64,000 nucleotides of DNA from the NCBI GenBank assembly GCA_002070265.1, contig MWCX01000027.1, positions 35,718-99,717 of the forward strand, given 5' to 3'. Source of the DNA: Bacteroidetes bacterium ADurb.Bin174. Lineage in GTDB: Bacteria > Bacteroidota > Bacteroidia > Bacteroidales > Paludibacteraceae. This document shows positions 45,724 through 55,470 of this stretch, piece after piece. A program made the translations under genes and the position numbers. How positions within the stretch are numbered: position 1 is the first letter of the stretch; each line of letters begins with the position of its first letter. Under the pieces are notes generated by a model. That model saw only the letters and a program-made list of their open reading frames with translations, had not been told where the DNA came from and made no database searches.

Positions 45724-45820
45724 GGGGCTTTCTCAAAAGTAAATATTCAAGCAAAAACCATAAGTGGTTGAGCCCGAATATCGAAAGCAACCCAGCAGTT
45801 GGGCAATATGAGATACCGCC
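45724..45820 (+). mobile_element. MITE-like element, copy D, 97 bp
   Basis: Begins GGGGCTTTCTCAAAAGTAA and ends GCAATATGAGATACCGCC. The right-hand GTTGAGCCCGAATATCGAAA block is present but the left internal part of copies C and E is missing. It lies in the tsaD-tamB divergent region, 19 bp upstream of the tamB promoter. Confidence 0.7.
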
Positions 45821-45838
45821 TAACACGGGATTTCAAGC

Positions 45839-45869
45839 TTTGTTTATTTCAAACTATTCTTTACTTTTG
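45839..45869 (+). promoter_or_regulatory. Promoter overlapping the apparent tamB start
   Basis: TTTG at 45839-45842, a 19-bp spacer and TACTTTTG at 45862-45869 form a consensus promoter. Its last base is the first base of the GTG that opens the tamB frame, so a transcript from here would start inside the predicted coding region. Confidence 0.55.
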
Positions 45870-48800
45870 TGCAAATAAAATTCAAAGGTATAAAAAAATC
45901 AATTAAAATACTTATTATTGCGCTTTCTGCCTTTATTTTGATTACGGCAGTTCCGACTGTTCTGCTCCAGTTTAGTAGAATACAAAGTGCTGTGGTCCAC
46001 GTAATCACCCGTAATCTTTCTGAGAATTTACATACAACCATTGATATTGGCAGGGTCGATTATCGTTTTTTCAACCGACTGACCATTGAAGATATTTACA
46101 TAGAAGATTTACAGCAAGACACCCTGCTGAGCATCAAAAAAATACACACCGGCTTTGATTTTTTCAAGCTTTTAAAGGGGAAGATTGCATTTTCTGACCT
46201 GATCATTGACAGGCTGCACGCACACCTCATAACGGACCCTTTTGGAAATACAAATTACAGTTTTCTTTTTCAACCCAAGACCGAACCTCAGCCCACATTA
46301 TTGGATTTAAGGTTGGAAGAACTTGAAATCATCGAATCGGAAATATCATACACAGAATTGGCTGATTCTATCAATATCCGGCAGGAGCCAATACGTCAGA
46401 TTACTTTCGGACAAATTTATTCAACCGTTTCAATCAACATCCTGACCAACGACTCTGTCAACGCCTCCATCAAACATTTACAAGCAATAGAGCAATCCGG
46501 ATTTGAACTATCCAATCTATCGCTTCAAGTAATCGGTTCTCCCAACAATATAAACTTTCCCGTATTTCAAATCACCCTGCCCAATTCGGAAATCAATTTG
46601 CATAATCTGTCAATTATTTCAGATTCATTGGAAAGTGACACACATTTCACGAATAGACTTTCTGTTCTGATTCCCGTTACAGATACCCGAATCGCATTAT
46701 CCGACATCAGCGCCTGGGTACCGGAATTTGCGAATATTCACGATGCTGTCAATTTGAGCGCTACAATTTCAGGTAAATTATCCAGCCTTCGTTTTAAAGA
46801 TGTTAAAGCTTCTTTTGGCAAAACCATCCTGATGAATGCCAGTTTGGACATCAGCGGGTTGCCAAATTTACAGGAGGCATTTCTTTATGGAAGTGTTGAT
46901 AAACTGCAAGCCTCAACCTATGAAGTACAGGATGTAATATCTAAAATCGGGAACATGCCTTTTGTATTTTCCGATGAAATACACAGACTTGGAAGAATTT
47001 CTTTTAAGGGAAACATCTCCGGATTTATGAGTGATTTGGTGGCATTTGGAAGCTTCAATACCAAAGTTGGCAATGTCTCTTCCGACATATCTTTACGTTT
47101 TGAAAACAATTTAAGGGATCTTTCGTACAATGGTTCATTGAAGACCAACAAGCTGTCTGTAGGAGCACTCCTGAACGACACAAGCTTTGGAAATATTGCC
47201 GTCAAACTAAGTACCCAGGGGATTAAAACTCACAATGCGCCTTTTAAGGGTACAATGAAAGGTGTATTCTCAGAGTTTGAAATGAATAATTATCAATATA
47301 CCAATGCTGAGTTTGATGGTAAATACGATGGCAACGGCTTCAACGGAAAATTCAATATTAAAGATGAAAATATTGATGCGGAATTTTTAGGAATCATTGA
47401 CTTCAAAGATCCGGAGGTTCCGGTTTTTGATTTCGACCTAACCGTCAACAATACTGACCTCCATGCCCTGAATATAATAAAAGATTATCCTGACTCTAAA
47501 CTTTCCTTTCGAGGCATCAGTAAACTAAGCGGAAGAAACCTGGACAACCTGAATGGTGTTTTGACACTACAAGATGTTACTTTCACAAACAACAATCAAA
47601 CGCTCAACGCCAACGATTTCTTTTTCACATCCAGAACCGAGGTTGATCATACCTTTTTCAGCATCCGCTCCGATTACCTGAACGGATCTTTTATAGGTAA
47701 TTTTAAATACAGCAGCATCGGATATACTTTTGAGAAACTGCTGACTGATTATTTGCCTGCAATAAGTAAAGAAAACGGCAAGAATGACAAGAAGAACAAC
47801 AAGAATAAAGTCCCGCATCTCCCCAATGTCGTTTCCATAGACTTAAGTTTGCAAAATACCTCAGAAATATCGGACATATTGGCTTTGCCTTACGAAATCG
47901 GCGGTAATTCAATTTTTCAGGGAGAGATTGATGAGAACGCCGGCATAATTGATTTGTTAATCCAATTAGATACCCTGAAAACTGAAAAGCAACTTTTTGA
48001 AAACCTATCGTTGCGGGTGGACAATACCGACAACAAACTACTATTGGTCGGAAGGACTCAATTGATTGATCAACACTCGGATATTATGAATATTTATCTT
48101 TCTTCGGAAGCTTCTGAAGATAATATTCTTACGAGGCTCATGTGGCAGAACAACTTAGAAGTCACAAATGCCGGAGAAATAAACGCAAAAGCCGAATTAA
48201 AGAAAGTAAACAACACATTATCTGCAGACATCTTTATCCGCCCCAGTCAAATTATTATATCAGACTCTGTCTGGCACATGAGGGCATCTGATATAAATTT
48301 TTATGCCGATAGTTTGATCTGCATCAATAACTTTTTGTTTGAAAATGATCAACAATTCATCCATATTAATGGTAAAGCCTCGCACGACAAAACCGACAGT
48401 TTAACAGTGAAAATGAACGACTTAAACCTGGATTACCTGATGAGTCTGTTGCGTTTGAAAGGTGTCAGCTTTGGCGGTTTTATTACCGGCGATTTAAAAC
48501 TACTCAATTTATTGGAAGAACCCATTCTTTTGGGTAATCTGTATGCCGATAATTTTTCCATCAACGACTCTTTGGTTGCCGACGGTTATCTATCATCTAC
48601 CTGGGACAAAGAAAACAATCGGCTAATCATTTTGGGTGACTTCACAAATGATGCTCAGGAAGAAGTAGCACAAGCAACAGCATATTACGTTCCCAAAGCA
48701 GATTCACTTGACATCTACATAGATGCCAAACAGTTTCCCCTCACATTTTTGAATGAATACTTCCAGGGCGTCGCCAGTAATTTCGGAGGGAAAGGTGCCG

Positions 48801-50338
48801 GCATGTTACGGATATACGGACCCACCAAGAACATCCTTTTTGATGGAGAAGTGGATGTAACAGATGGCAGAGCGTCCATTGATCTGTTGAACACAAGCTA
48901 TTCCTTCAATGATAGAGTTAAACTGACTCCTTATGCCATTCATCTCAACAATATCAAGTTGATAGACAGTGATAAAAACGAGGCAACTCTTAATGGACTC
49001 ATCGATCACGACGGAAGCTTTCAAAAAATGGTATATGATGTCAACATCAATTCAAACAAAATATTGGCTTTAAATACGACATCTTCCAAAGATGAGTTTT
49101 TCTACGGGAAAGCTTATGTAGGAGGATTAGTCAAAATATTCGGCAACGACAGTGAAGCCAATATCGTTATAAACGGTACTTCCAAACCAGGTACCAAATG
49201 CTATATGTCGATGGTGACAGCTTCAACTGCCATGGAAAATGATTTTATTACTTTCGGTTCTCTTCGTAAAAATCAATATATAGTAGAAATACCCACCCAA
49301 AAAAGGTCAGCTAACCAAACCCCTTTCAATGTAAAGGTAGATATGCAAATAGAAATCACACCCGAAGCAGAAATGGATATTTTAGTTGACACCCAGGCAG
49401 GAGATAAGATCACGGGACGCGGCAGCGGTGATATCAGAGTCAAATTTGACACTTATTCTGATGCAGAGGTTTTTGGAACAATAGAACTGGAGCAGAGTTA
49501 TTATTTATTTACTTTGCAAACTGTTATCAGGAAAGAGTTTAAAATCAACGAAGGCAGTACGCTGACCTGGGCAGGCAACCCGTTTGAGGCAGAAGTGGAC
49601 ATTACCGGGTATTATCCCCTGACAGCTTCTTTAACAGATTTAATTGAAAGCGACGAATTGCAGCAAATAACCAGCAGATCAACCGTACCGGTACATTGCA
49701 TCTTACATCTGACTGACGATTTAATGTCGCCAACCATCAAATTTGACATTGACCTGCCTTCCAGTGACGAAAGTGTAAAAAGCCGGGTCAGGAACATTAT
49801 CAACACCGAAGAAATGATGAACCGGCAAATTCTGTATCTGATTCTTTTTCATAAATTTTTTGCACCTGAGAACATACGAACAACAGCCGTTGGCGTAAAT
49901 GAAGGAATTTCCCTGGCGATGGCATCCGGAAGTGCACAAATCAACAATTATCTGCAAAACATCTTAAATTCCAATGTGGTGTCATTGGGATTCGATTGGC
50001 AAAAAGCAGATATAGAATCGGATGAAGTCAAAGCGCAAATCCTGATTCAACCGAACAATCGACTCATCATCAACGGCAATATCGGTTACCGCAACGACAA
50101 TATCAGTGAAAATAAATTCATTGGCGACTTCGACCTGGAATACAAACTTATAGAATCGGGCAGGCTACGATTTACTGCTTACAACCATACCATCGACCGG
50201 GCACAACTGCGAGAAGCCAAAACCACCCAGGGAGTAGGCTTAATTTACCGGGAAGATTTTAATACCGTCCCTGAAATGTTTGTGTATTACTGGGATTTGA
50301 TAAAAGGGATATTCAAGAAAAAAGAAAAGAAAGAATAA
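45869..50338 (+). CDS. tamB: TamB/DUF490 inner-membrane protein
   Basis: The 1489-residue protein begins with a signal anchor (about 10-35, KILIIALSAFILITAVPTVL) and continues as a very long beta-rich, repeat-like periplasmic domain. The C-terminal DUF490/TamB domain (about 1050-1450) has TFGSLRKNQYIVEIPTQKRS and FKINEGSTLTWAGNPFEAEV. TamB-type proteins bridge the periplasm and serve outer-membrane protein assembly or lipid transport. There is no ATG at the start: GTG at 45869 is the only usable codon before the anchor, and it lies inside a promoter consensus. The tsaD-tamB divergent order is common in Bacteroidota. Confidence 0.92.
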   Translation: MQIKFKGIKKSIKILIIALSAFILITAVPTVLLQFSRIQSAVVHVITRNLSENLHTTIDIGRVDYRFFNRLTIEDIYIEDLQQDTLLSIKKIHTGFDFFKLLKGKIAFSDLIIDRLHAHLITDPFGNTNYSFLFQPKTEPQPTLLDLRLEELEIIESEISYTELADSINIRQEPIRQITFGQIYSTVSINILTNDSVNASIKHLQAIEQSGFELSNLSLQVIGSPNNINFPVFQITLPNSEINLHNLSIISDSLESDTHFTNRLSVLIPVTDTRIALSDISAWVPEFANIHDAVNLSATISGKLSSLRFKDVKASFGKTILMNASLDISGLPNLQEAFLYGSVDKLQASTYEVQDVISKIGNMPFVFSDEIHRLGRISFKGNISGFMSDLVAFGSFNTKVGNVSSDISLRFENNLRDLSYNGSLKTNKLSVGALLNDTSFGNIAVKLSTQGIKTHNAPFKGTMKGVFSEFEMNNYQYTNAEFDGKYDGNGFNGKFNIKDENIDAEFLGIIDFKDPEVPVFDFDLTVNNTDLHALNIIKDYPDSKLSFRGISKLSGRNLDNLNGVLTLQDVTFTNNNQTLNANDFFFTSRTEVDHTFFSIRSDYLNGSFIGNFKYSSIGYTFEKLLTDYLPAISKENGKNDKKNNKNKVPHLPNVVSIDLSLQNTSEISDILALPYEIGGNSIFQGEIDENAGIIDLLIQLDTLKTEKQLFENLSLRVDNTDNKLLLVGRTQLIDQHSDIMNIYLSSEASEDNILTRLMWQNNLEVTNAGEINAKAELKKVNNTLSADIFIRPSQIIISDSVWHMRASDINFYADSLICINNFLFENDQQFIHINGKASHDKTDSLTVKMNDLNLDYLMSLLRLKGVSFGGFITGDLKLLNLLEEPILLGNLYADNFSINDSLVADGYLSSTWDKENNRLIILGDFTNDAQEEVAQATAYYVPKADSLDIYIDAKQFPLTFLNEYFQGVASNFGGKGAGMLRIYGPTKNILFDGEVDVTDGRASIDLLNTSYSFNDRVKLTPYAIHLNNIKLIDSDKNEATLNGLIDHDGSFQKMVYDVNINSNKILALNTTSSKDEFFYGKAYVGGLVKIFGNDSEANIVINGTSKPGTKCYMSMVTASTAMENDFITFGSLRKNQYIVEIPTQKRSANQTPFNVKVDMQIEITPEAEMDILVDTQAGDKITGRGSGDIRVKFDTYSDAEVFGTIELEQSYYLFTLQTVIRKEFKINEGSTLTWAGNPFEAEVDITGYYPLTASLTDLIESDELQQITSRSTVPVHCILHLTDDLMSPTIKFDIDLPSSDESVKSRVRNIINTEEMMNRQILYLILFHKFFAPENIRTTAVGVNEGISLAMASGSAQINNYLQNILNSNVVSLGFDWQKADIESDEVKAQILIQPNNRLIINGNIGYRNDNISENKFIGDFDLEYKLIESGRLRFTAYNHTIDRAQLREAKTTQGVGLIYREDFNTVPEMFVYYWDLIKGIFKKKEKKE

Positions 50339-50340
50339 AG

Positions 50341-50447
50341 GGAGTTCCGAGTTCACGAAGTTCCGTGGTCGCAGGGTCACGAGTTCCGGTGTTGGTTTGG
50401 AATTGATTGTGGGTGGCGCGACAAAAGACCTCGGCTGGTGAACCGAG
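50341..50447. repeat. GAGTTCC-family repeat and GACCTCG hairpin repeat
   Basis: Bases 50341-50398 contain GAGTTCCGAGTTC, GTTCCGTGGTCGC and GAGTTCCGGTGTTGG, parts of the same dispersed family as at 11173 and 51484. They are followed by GACCTCGGCTGGTGAACCGA (50427-50446), whose CTCGG/CCGAG arms fold. A relative of that second piece is at 60499-60518. The repeat lies between the convergent tamB and esterase genes. Confidence 0.6.
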
Positions 50448-50488
50448 AGTTTCAACACAAAAAAATGAAATAGGTTTTTATGATGAAA

Positions 50489-51325
50489 CTAATGAGAAGA
50501 GTTTTTATCCTTCTGAACTGAACTGAAAAAATCAGCAAAAAATAAAGCCTGGTATTTTACGGCATTATTCCAATAGGGCCAATTGTGCTTCCCCGGTCTT
50601 GAAATAAACTCATGGGGAATATTTCTGTATAACAACTCATTATGAAGTTTTACATTGACACTATAAAAGAAATCTTCAATTCCGCAGTCAAAAATAATTT
50701 TTATACTGTTTGGAGTCAATAAGTGTAGCTGATTCATAACAGTATGGTTTTCCCAATTATCCGGATATTCACTTTGTTTTCCAAGTACATTACTCATTTT
50801 CCAATTATCCGGAAAAGGACGAATATCTACTCCTCCGCTCATGCTTCCACAAGCTCCGAACACATCTTGATGGCGGAAACCCAAAAATAAACCTCCGTGA
50901 CCGCCCATACTCAAACCGGATATAGCTCTTCCGCCACGTTCGGCTATGGTTCTATAATTTTCATCTACCCATTTAATCAGTTCTTTTGATATAAAGGTTT
51001 CATATTTCCAGGTGTTATCTACCGGACTGTCGAAATACCAACTGGAATATCCGCCATCCGGGCATACTATGATGAATTGATGCACATCTGCAAGAGTACT
51101 TGCTGATGTATTCTTTGTCCAGGTTTTATAATTATCACTATACCCATGAAGAAGATAAAATACGGGATATGATTTACCTGAATCGTAAGAGTCCGGAAGG
51201 ACAACAACAACTTTAATATTTTTCTTCATACTGGGACTATAAACCTCAAGAGTATCTGTTTTTTCGGAGAAAGCATAATGACTTACCAAAAACAGACAAA
51301 TAATAAAAATAATAGACTTTTTCAT
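50489..51325 (-). CDS. Secreted esterase of the alpha/beta-hydrolase fold
   Basis: About 278 residues from the ATG at 51325, which starts the signal peptide MKKSIIFIICLFLVSHYAFS (an earlier in-frame ATG at 51352 is rejected). The nucleophile is Ser in GLSMGGHGG; an Asp in IIFDCGIEDFF and His in RPGKHNWPYW complete the triad. It resembles esterase D/feruloyl-esterase-like (CE1-type) proteins. The substrate is not known; acyl removal from glycans is possible but it lies far from the PUL. Confidence 0.85.
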   Translation of the reverse strand: MKKSIIFIICLFLVSHYAFSEKTDTLEVYSPSMKKNIKVVVVLPDSYDSGKSYPVFYLLHGYSDNYKTWTKNTSASTLADVHQFIIVCPDGGYSSWYFDSPVDNTWKYETFISKELIKWVDENYRTIAERGGRAISGLSMGGHGGLFLGFRHQDVFGACGSMSGGVDIRPFPDNWKMSNVLGKQSEYPDNWENHTVMNQLHLLTPNSIKIIFDCGIEDFFYSVNVKLHNELLYRNIPHEFISRPGKHNWPYWNNAVKYQALFFADFFSSVQKDKNSSH

Positions 51326-51483
51326 TTTTCTACTTGTTAAATAATGAGACATAAATGTATATACAGAGTACCTTGTAAAGCCTTAACGAACAGGTTCACC
51401 TGTTTGCCAAGACCTAATTATAATAAATTCCATCTTTTTTATACAAATAAGGCGCACCTATCTGCATCTCAAATCCCGCAACC

Positions 51484-51554
51484 TCAGAACTCACAAAACC
51501 GTGAACCCGAATCCCACGAACCACGCGACCACGGAACTCGCTATCCCGGACCCC
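51484..51554 (-). repeat. GAGTTCC-family repeat at the end of the oxidoreductase gene
   Basis: On the minus strand it reads GGTGTTGCGGGGTCCGGGAT, then AGCGAGTTCCGTGGTCGCG and GTTCACGGTTTTGTGAGTTC. It is an inverted relative of the copies at 11173 and 50341. It covers the last codons and the stop of the oxidoreductase gene. The remaining bases 51326-51483 show nothing recognisable. Confidence 0.6.
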
Positions 51555-54462
51555 GCAACACCGCCCTCCACAAGACCTGCACCGGATGCAAAGCCGTACG
51601 TTTTGTGCCGTCTTTAATTTGGGTACGACAACTGGTTCCCGAAGCTACGATGATAGTATCTTCCGACATGTTGGCAATTTCCTTGAACAAAACCAATTCT
51701 CCAACTTTCATAGACAAATCGAAATGTTCCTTTTCATAACCAAAAGAACCCGCCATACCGCAACATCCGGAAGGAATTTCTTCTACCTGATAATTAACCG
51801 GGATAGAGAGCATATCAATGGTGGATTGCGCAGACGCCAAAGATTTTTGATAACAATGATTATGTATTTTAACAGTCTTCTTTTCGGTATGAAAAGATGT
51901 CGATTGGATATTATTTGCTTTAAATTCTTTCACAATAAACTCATCTATCAAAAAAGTATTTTGTGCCAATTGTTTGGCTTGTTTTCGCAAAGAATCATCT
52001 ACCAAATCAATGTATTCATCCCTAAACATCAGTATTGATGAAGGTTCTATACCGATTAAAGGTGTATCGGCATCAATCAATGCAGCTAACAATCTCACAT
52101 TTTTTTCAGCAATCTTTTTAGCCTTTCTGACCAGGCCTTTGGATATATGCGCTCTGCCACTCTCAATATGCCGGGGAATAATCACTTCATAACCTAAATA
52201 AGTCAGCAATCGCACGGTATCTTTACCTATTTCCACATCATAATGACTGGTAAATTCGTCGTTGAAAAGATATACTTTCCTTCCGGTTTGCAAATTAGTT
52301 TTTTGCAACAGTTTCGGATAATGTTGTTTATACCAACTGTTGAAAGTCTGCTGTTCCAATGCCGGTAATTTACGCTCTTTGGTAAATCCTATAGCAGCGG
52401 GCAAAGGTGTTTTTTGTAAAATAAAATTTGTCAACGCCGGCATCTTTGCTCCCAAAGCATTGATATTATTGATATTGGCAATCAATCTTGCACGCAAGGG
52501 TACTCCGTTGGCATCGTAATAATGTTGCAGAAATTCGGCTTTCAGTTTAGCCATATCCACATTGGAGGGGCATTCAGATTTACAACCTTTGCAAGACAAA
52601 CATAAATCCAACACTTCATAGATTTCCCGGTGATTGAAGGGATTTTTTTGAGTGGAATGGGTCAGATATTCCCGCAGGATATTGGCACGGGCGCGTGTGG
52701 TTTGTTTTTCATTGCGCGAAGCCATATAGCTCGGGCACATCAGACCGCCTGTGATTTCGGTCTTGCGGCAATCACCCGAACCATTGCATCTTTCCACTGC
52801 CCGTATCAAACCCATATCATTTTCAAAACTGAAAACAGTTTTTATTTCTCGTGTAGCTTTCCCCGGTTCATAGCGCAATGCGGTGTCCATGGGAGGGGTA
52901 TCGGTTATCTTTCCGGAATTTAAAATACCCTGTGGATCCCAGGTTTGTTTGATTTGCTTGAGCAGTTGATAATTATGTTCCCCTATCATCAACGGGATAA
53001 ATTCACCCCGCAAACGGCCATCGCCATGTTCGCCACTTAGCGAACCTTTATATTTTTTCACCAACAAAGCTACTTTCTCTCCCAATTCACGAAAGATTCT
53101 CACATCTTCTTTCAATTTGAGATTGAGTATGGGGCGCAAATGCAATTCGCCCGACCCTACATGGGCATGATATACACAAGAAAGATTGTATTCGCTTAGG
53201 AGTTGCTTGAAATCTGCTATATAATCAGCAAGATGCTGAACAGGGACGGCAGTATCTTCGATTAAACTGACAGGTTTGGCATCGCCTTTCATATTGGATA
53301 GAACACCCAAACCGGACTTTCGCAAAGCCCAAATTTTATGGATATCCTTCCCTCGTATGATCGGATAATGGAAACCCAAATTCTTGACACGCAAGGCCGC
53401 TTCTAACTGTTCAAAGAGTTTTTGAATCTCATCTTCCGTATTCCGTGCAAATTCAACAATCAAAATAGCTTTGGGATCGCCGGAAATGAAAAATCTGTTT
53501 TTCTGCTGGGTGAGGTTGTTTTTGGTAAGGTCAAGGATGTTCTTATCCATCAGTTCCACTGCTCCGGGATTAAATTGCAAAGCGATAAGGTTGGCTTGTA
53601 ATGCTTGCTCCAAAGACTCAAGATGTACTGCCATCACTGCTTTATGTGCCAGCGGTAAATCAACCAAATTCAATTTGATTTCAGTGATAAAAGCCAGGGT
53701 TCCTTCCGAACCTGCAATCAATTTGGCTAAGTTCAAAGGAGGAGCTTGTTGGGTGAAAGGTTCCGTTTCTAATAAGATGTCGATGGCGTAACCCGTATTG
53801 CGCCTGTGCAATTGTGGGTCGGGGTATTGCGCCCTGATTTCTTGTTGATTATAGGGGTCGGATAAAGCTACTTGCAGTTGATGGTAAATCTTACCTTCTA
53901 AACTATTGAGCTTACATTTCTCTTTAAATTCCTCTAACGACAAAGCTTTAAATTCAACTTCACTACCATCACTGAGTATGGTTTTTACGCTTAACAAATG
54001 GTCACGCGTACTACCATAAATCAAGGAATGTGCACCGCAAGCATTGTTGCCTACCATGCCGCCTATCATGCAACGGTTGGATGTAGAAGTTTCAGGACCA
54101 AAGAACAAACCATGTACAGCTAAGATTTTATTCAGTTCATCCAAGATGACTCCGGGCTGCACACGCACCCACTTTTCTTCAACATTCAACTCCAATATCT
54201 CGGTCATATAACGGGAGACATCCACAACGATGCCTTTTCCAACTACTTGACCGGCTAAAGAAGTCCCGGCAGTCCTGGGTATCAAATTTACCTTTTGCAC
54301 CCCTGCAAAACGTACAAGCTCTACAATATCCTCTTTGGTTTTCGGATAAGCCACCGCCAAAGGGTACTCGCGATAAGCCGATGCATCCGTTGCATACAAG
54401 GCTAAATGGATGTTGTCGGTGTAAAAATCACCGGAAAAATTTGGGAGTTTGGTGGTGTTCAT
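51541..54462 (-). CDS. FAD-linked oxidoreductase with Fe-S domain (GlcD/D-LDH type)
   Basis: The 973-residue protein fuses two modules. The first half has the FAD-binding (PCMH) domain (PRTAGTSLAGQVVGKGIVVD, then GMVGNNACGAHSLIYGSTRD) and the FAD-oxidase C-terminal domain with HVGSGELHLRP and GEHGDGRLRGEF. The second half has Fe-S cysteines (CNGSGDCRKTEITGGLMCP, CLSCKGCKSECP) and a CCG-type domain (SGCCGMAGSFGYEKEH, about 930). Such fused enzymes oxidise D-lactate or another 2-hydroxy acid into the quinone pool. Its last seven codons (RAVLRGPG) lie in a dispersed repeat. The start overlaps the sirtuin stop by one base (TGATG). Confidence 0.92.
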   Translation of the reverse strand: MNTTKLPNFSGDFYTDNIHLALYATDASAYREYPLAVAYPKTKEDIVELVRFAGVQKVNLIPRTAGTSLAGQVVGKGIVVDVSRYMTEILELNVEEKWVRVQPGVILDELNKILAVHGLFFGPETSTSNRCMIGGMVGNNACGAHSLIYGSTRDHLLSVKTILSDGSEVEFKALSLEEFKEKCKLNSLEGKIYHQLQVALSDPYNQQEIRAQYPDPQLHRRNTGYAIDILLETEPFTQQAPPLNLAKLIAGSEGTLAFITEIKLNLVDLPLAHKAVMAVHLESLEQALQANLIALQFNPGAVELMDKNILDLTKNNLTQQKNRFFISGDPKAILIVEFARNTEDEIQKLFEQLEAALRVKNLGFHYPIIRGKDIHKIWALRKSGLGVLSNMKGDAKPVSLIEDTAVPVQHLADYIADFKQLLSEYNLSCVYHAHVGSGELHLRPILNLKLKEDVRIFRELGEKVALLVKKYKGSLSGEHGDGRLRGEFIPLMIGEHNYQLLKQIKQTWDPQGILNSGKITDTPPMDTALRYEPGKATREIKTVFSFENDMGLIRAVERCNGSGDCRKTEITGGLMCPSYMASRNEKQTTRARANILREYLTHSTQKNPFNHREIYEVLDLCLSCKGCKSECPSNVDMAKLKAEFLQHYYDANGVPLRARLIANINNINALGAKMPALTNFILQKTPLPAAIGFTKERKLPALEQQTFNSWYKQHYPKLLQKTNLQTGRKVYLFNDEFTSHYDVEIGKDTVRLLTYLGYEVIIPRHIESGRAHISKGLVRKAKKIAEKNVRLLAALIDADTPLIGIEPSSILMFRDEYIDLVDDSLRKQAKQLAQNTFLIDEFIVKEFKANNIQSTSFHTEKKTVKIHNHCYQKSLASAQSTIDMLSIPVNYQVEEIPSGCCGMAGSFGYEKEHFDLSMKVGELVLFKEIANMSEDTIIVASGTSCRTQIKDGTKRTALHPVQVLWRAVLRGPG

Positions 54463-55163
54463 CAGGCTTTTGTTCTTATCAATCGCTTAAATTCTTCCAT
54501 CCCTTCCGATGCTCCCTTTTTGATGTGATGTACGTCCCGGTAGGCGATTTTTACATCTTGCGGATCAATGAGATATACCGGAACAGTCGGCTGTACATAA
54601 TGCAACAAACCTGCTGCAGGATAAACTTGCATGGAAGTGCCGATGATCAATAATATATCAGCTTTAGATGCGATAGATGCGGCATTTTCATACTCGGGAA
54701 CCATTTCACCGAACCAAACAATATGCGGTCGCAATGGATATCCTTTCGGACATTTATCTTCCAAGCTGTAATCAGGATTGGCCGGATCTACGTCAAAAAT
54801 TTCTTCACCGGGACCGGTAGAACGCATTTTCATTAACTCTCCATGGAGATGTAATACCTTCAGGCTTCCGGCTCTTTCATGCAAATTATCTACATTCTGT
54901 GTAATGATATGTATATCAAAATCCTGTTCTAATTCCGCCAAAGCAAAATGTCCCAAATTGGGCTTAGCCTTGATCAATTGTTTGCGTCTTTCGTTGTAAA
55001 ATTGATGCACTAATACCGGATTTGCCATCCATCCTTCCGGAGTCGCCACATCTTCAACCCTATGCTGCTCCCATAATCCGCCCGAATCCCTGAAAGTTGA
55101 AATGCCACTTTCGGCAGACATGCCTGCGCCTGTTAAGACTACTAATTTCTTTCGATAAGCCAT
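54462..55163 (-). CDS. Sir2-type NAD-dependent protein deacylase
   Basis: About 233 residues from the ATG at 55163; the longer reading from 55202 is excluded by the promoter box at 55191-55198. It has the Rossmann motif VVLTGAGMSAESGISTFRDS, the NAD/substrate motif ITQNVDNLHERAGS and catalytic His in VLHLHGELM. The zinc-ribbon cysteines are largely missing (only one Cys, DKCPKGYPLRPHIVWFGE), as in several bacterial class III/U sirtuins. It removes acyl groups from lysine using NAD. It is coupled to the FAD/Fe-S oxidoreductase gene, so regulation of that enzyme by deacylation is conceivable. Confidence 0.92.
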   Translation of the reverse strand: MAYRKKLVVLTGAGMSAESGISTFRDSGGLWEQHRVEDVATPEGWMANPVLVHQFYNERRKQLIKAKPNLGHFALAELEQDFDIHIITQNVDNLHERAGSLKVLHLHGELMKMRSTGPGEEIFDVDPANPDYSLEDKCPKGYPLRPHIVWFGEMVPEYENAASIASKADILLIIGTSMQVYPAAGLLHYVQPTVPVYLIDPQDVKIAYRDVHHIKKGASEGMEEFKRLIRTKA

Positions 55164-55190
55164 GTTTACGTTGATAATATTTTTCTTTTG

Positions 55191-55198
55191 CAAAGATA
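55191..55198 (-). promoter_or_regulatory. -7 box of the sirtuin-oxidoreductase operon
   Basis: TATCTTTG on the minus strand, 28 bases upstream of the chosen start. No -33 element is seen. Confidence 0.5.
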
Positions 55199-55230
55199 GC
55201 AAATTTTTGAAGGAAGTTAGGGAAGTTAGA

Positions 55231-55326
55231 CGAGTTCTGAGTTCCGAGTTCCGAGTTCAGTTTTTAGTTTTTCGTTCATCGTTTATAGTTCATCGTTTTT
55301 CACTCTTCGTTCTTCGTTCTTAGTTA
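55231..55326. repeat. GAGTTCC and TTCGTTC simple repeats
   Basis: GAGTTCTGAGTTCCGAGTTC is followed by degenerate copies of TTCGTTC, ATCGTTT and TTCTTCGTTC. It is the fourth GAGTTCC locus in the window and lies in the divergent region between the sirtuin and phosphohexomutase genes. Confidence 0.55.
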
Positions 55327-55398
55327 ATTTGTCTTTATTCTTTTGTCTTAAAAAAAAGTGTGATTAGATAGAAATTAAATTTTTATCAAAATTTCTTG

Positions 55399-55406
55399 TA
55401 ACTTTG
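55399..55406 (+). promoter_or_regulatory. -7 box of the phosphohexomutase gene
   Basis: TAACTTTG fits TAnnTTTG and lies 64 bases before the start codon. No TTG is seen at the usual distance upstream. Confidence 0.45.
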
Positions 55407-55470
55407 TCGTTTTAAAAAACTCCTTTTATACAAGGAAAAGTTCATTCATCTAATTTTCATTTCAACAAGT

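Noticed and set aside
51586-52038. Plus-strand ORF of 150 codons within the oxidoreductase gene
   Set aside because: Antisense to conserved Fe-S/CCG coding sequence; composition follows the opposite-strand codons.
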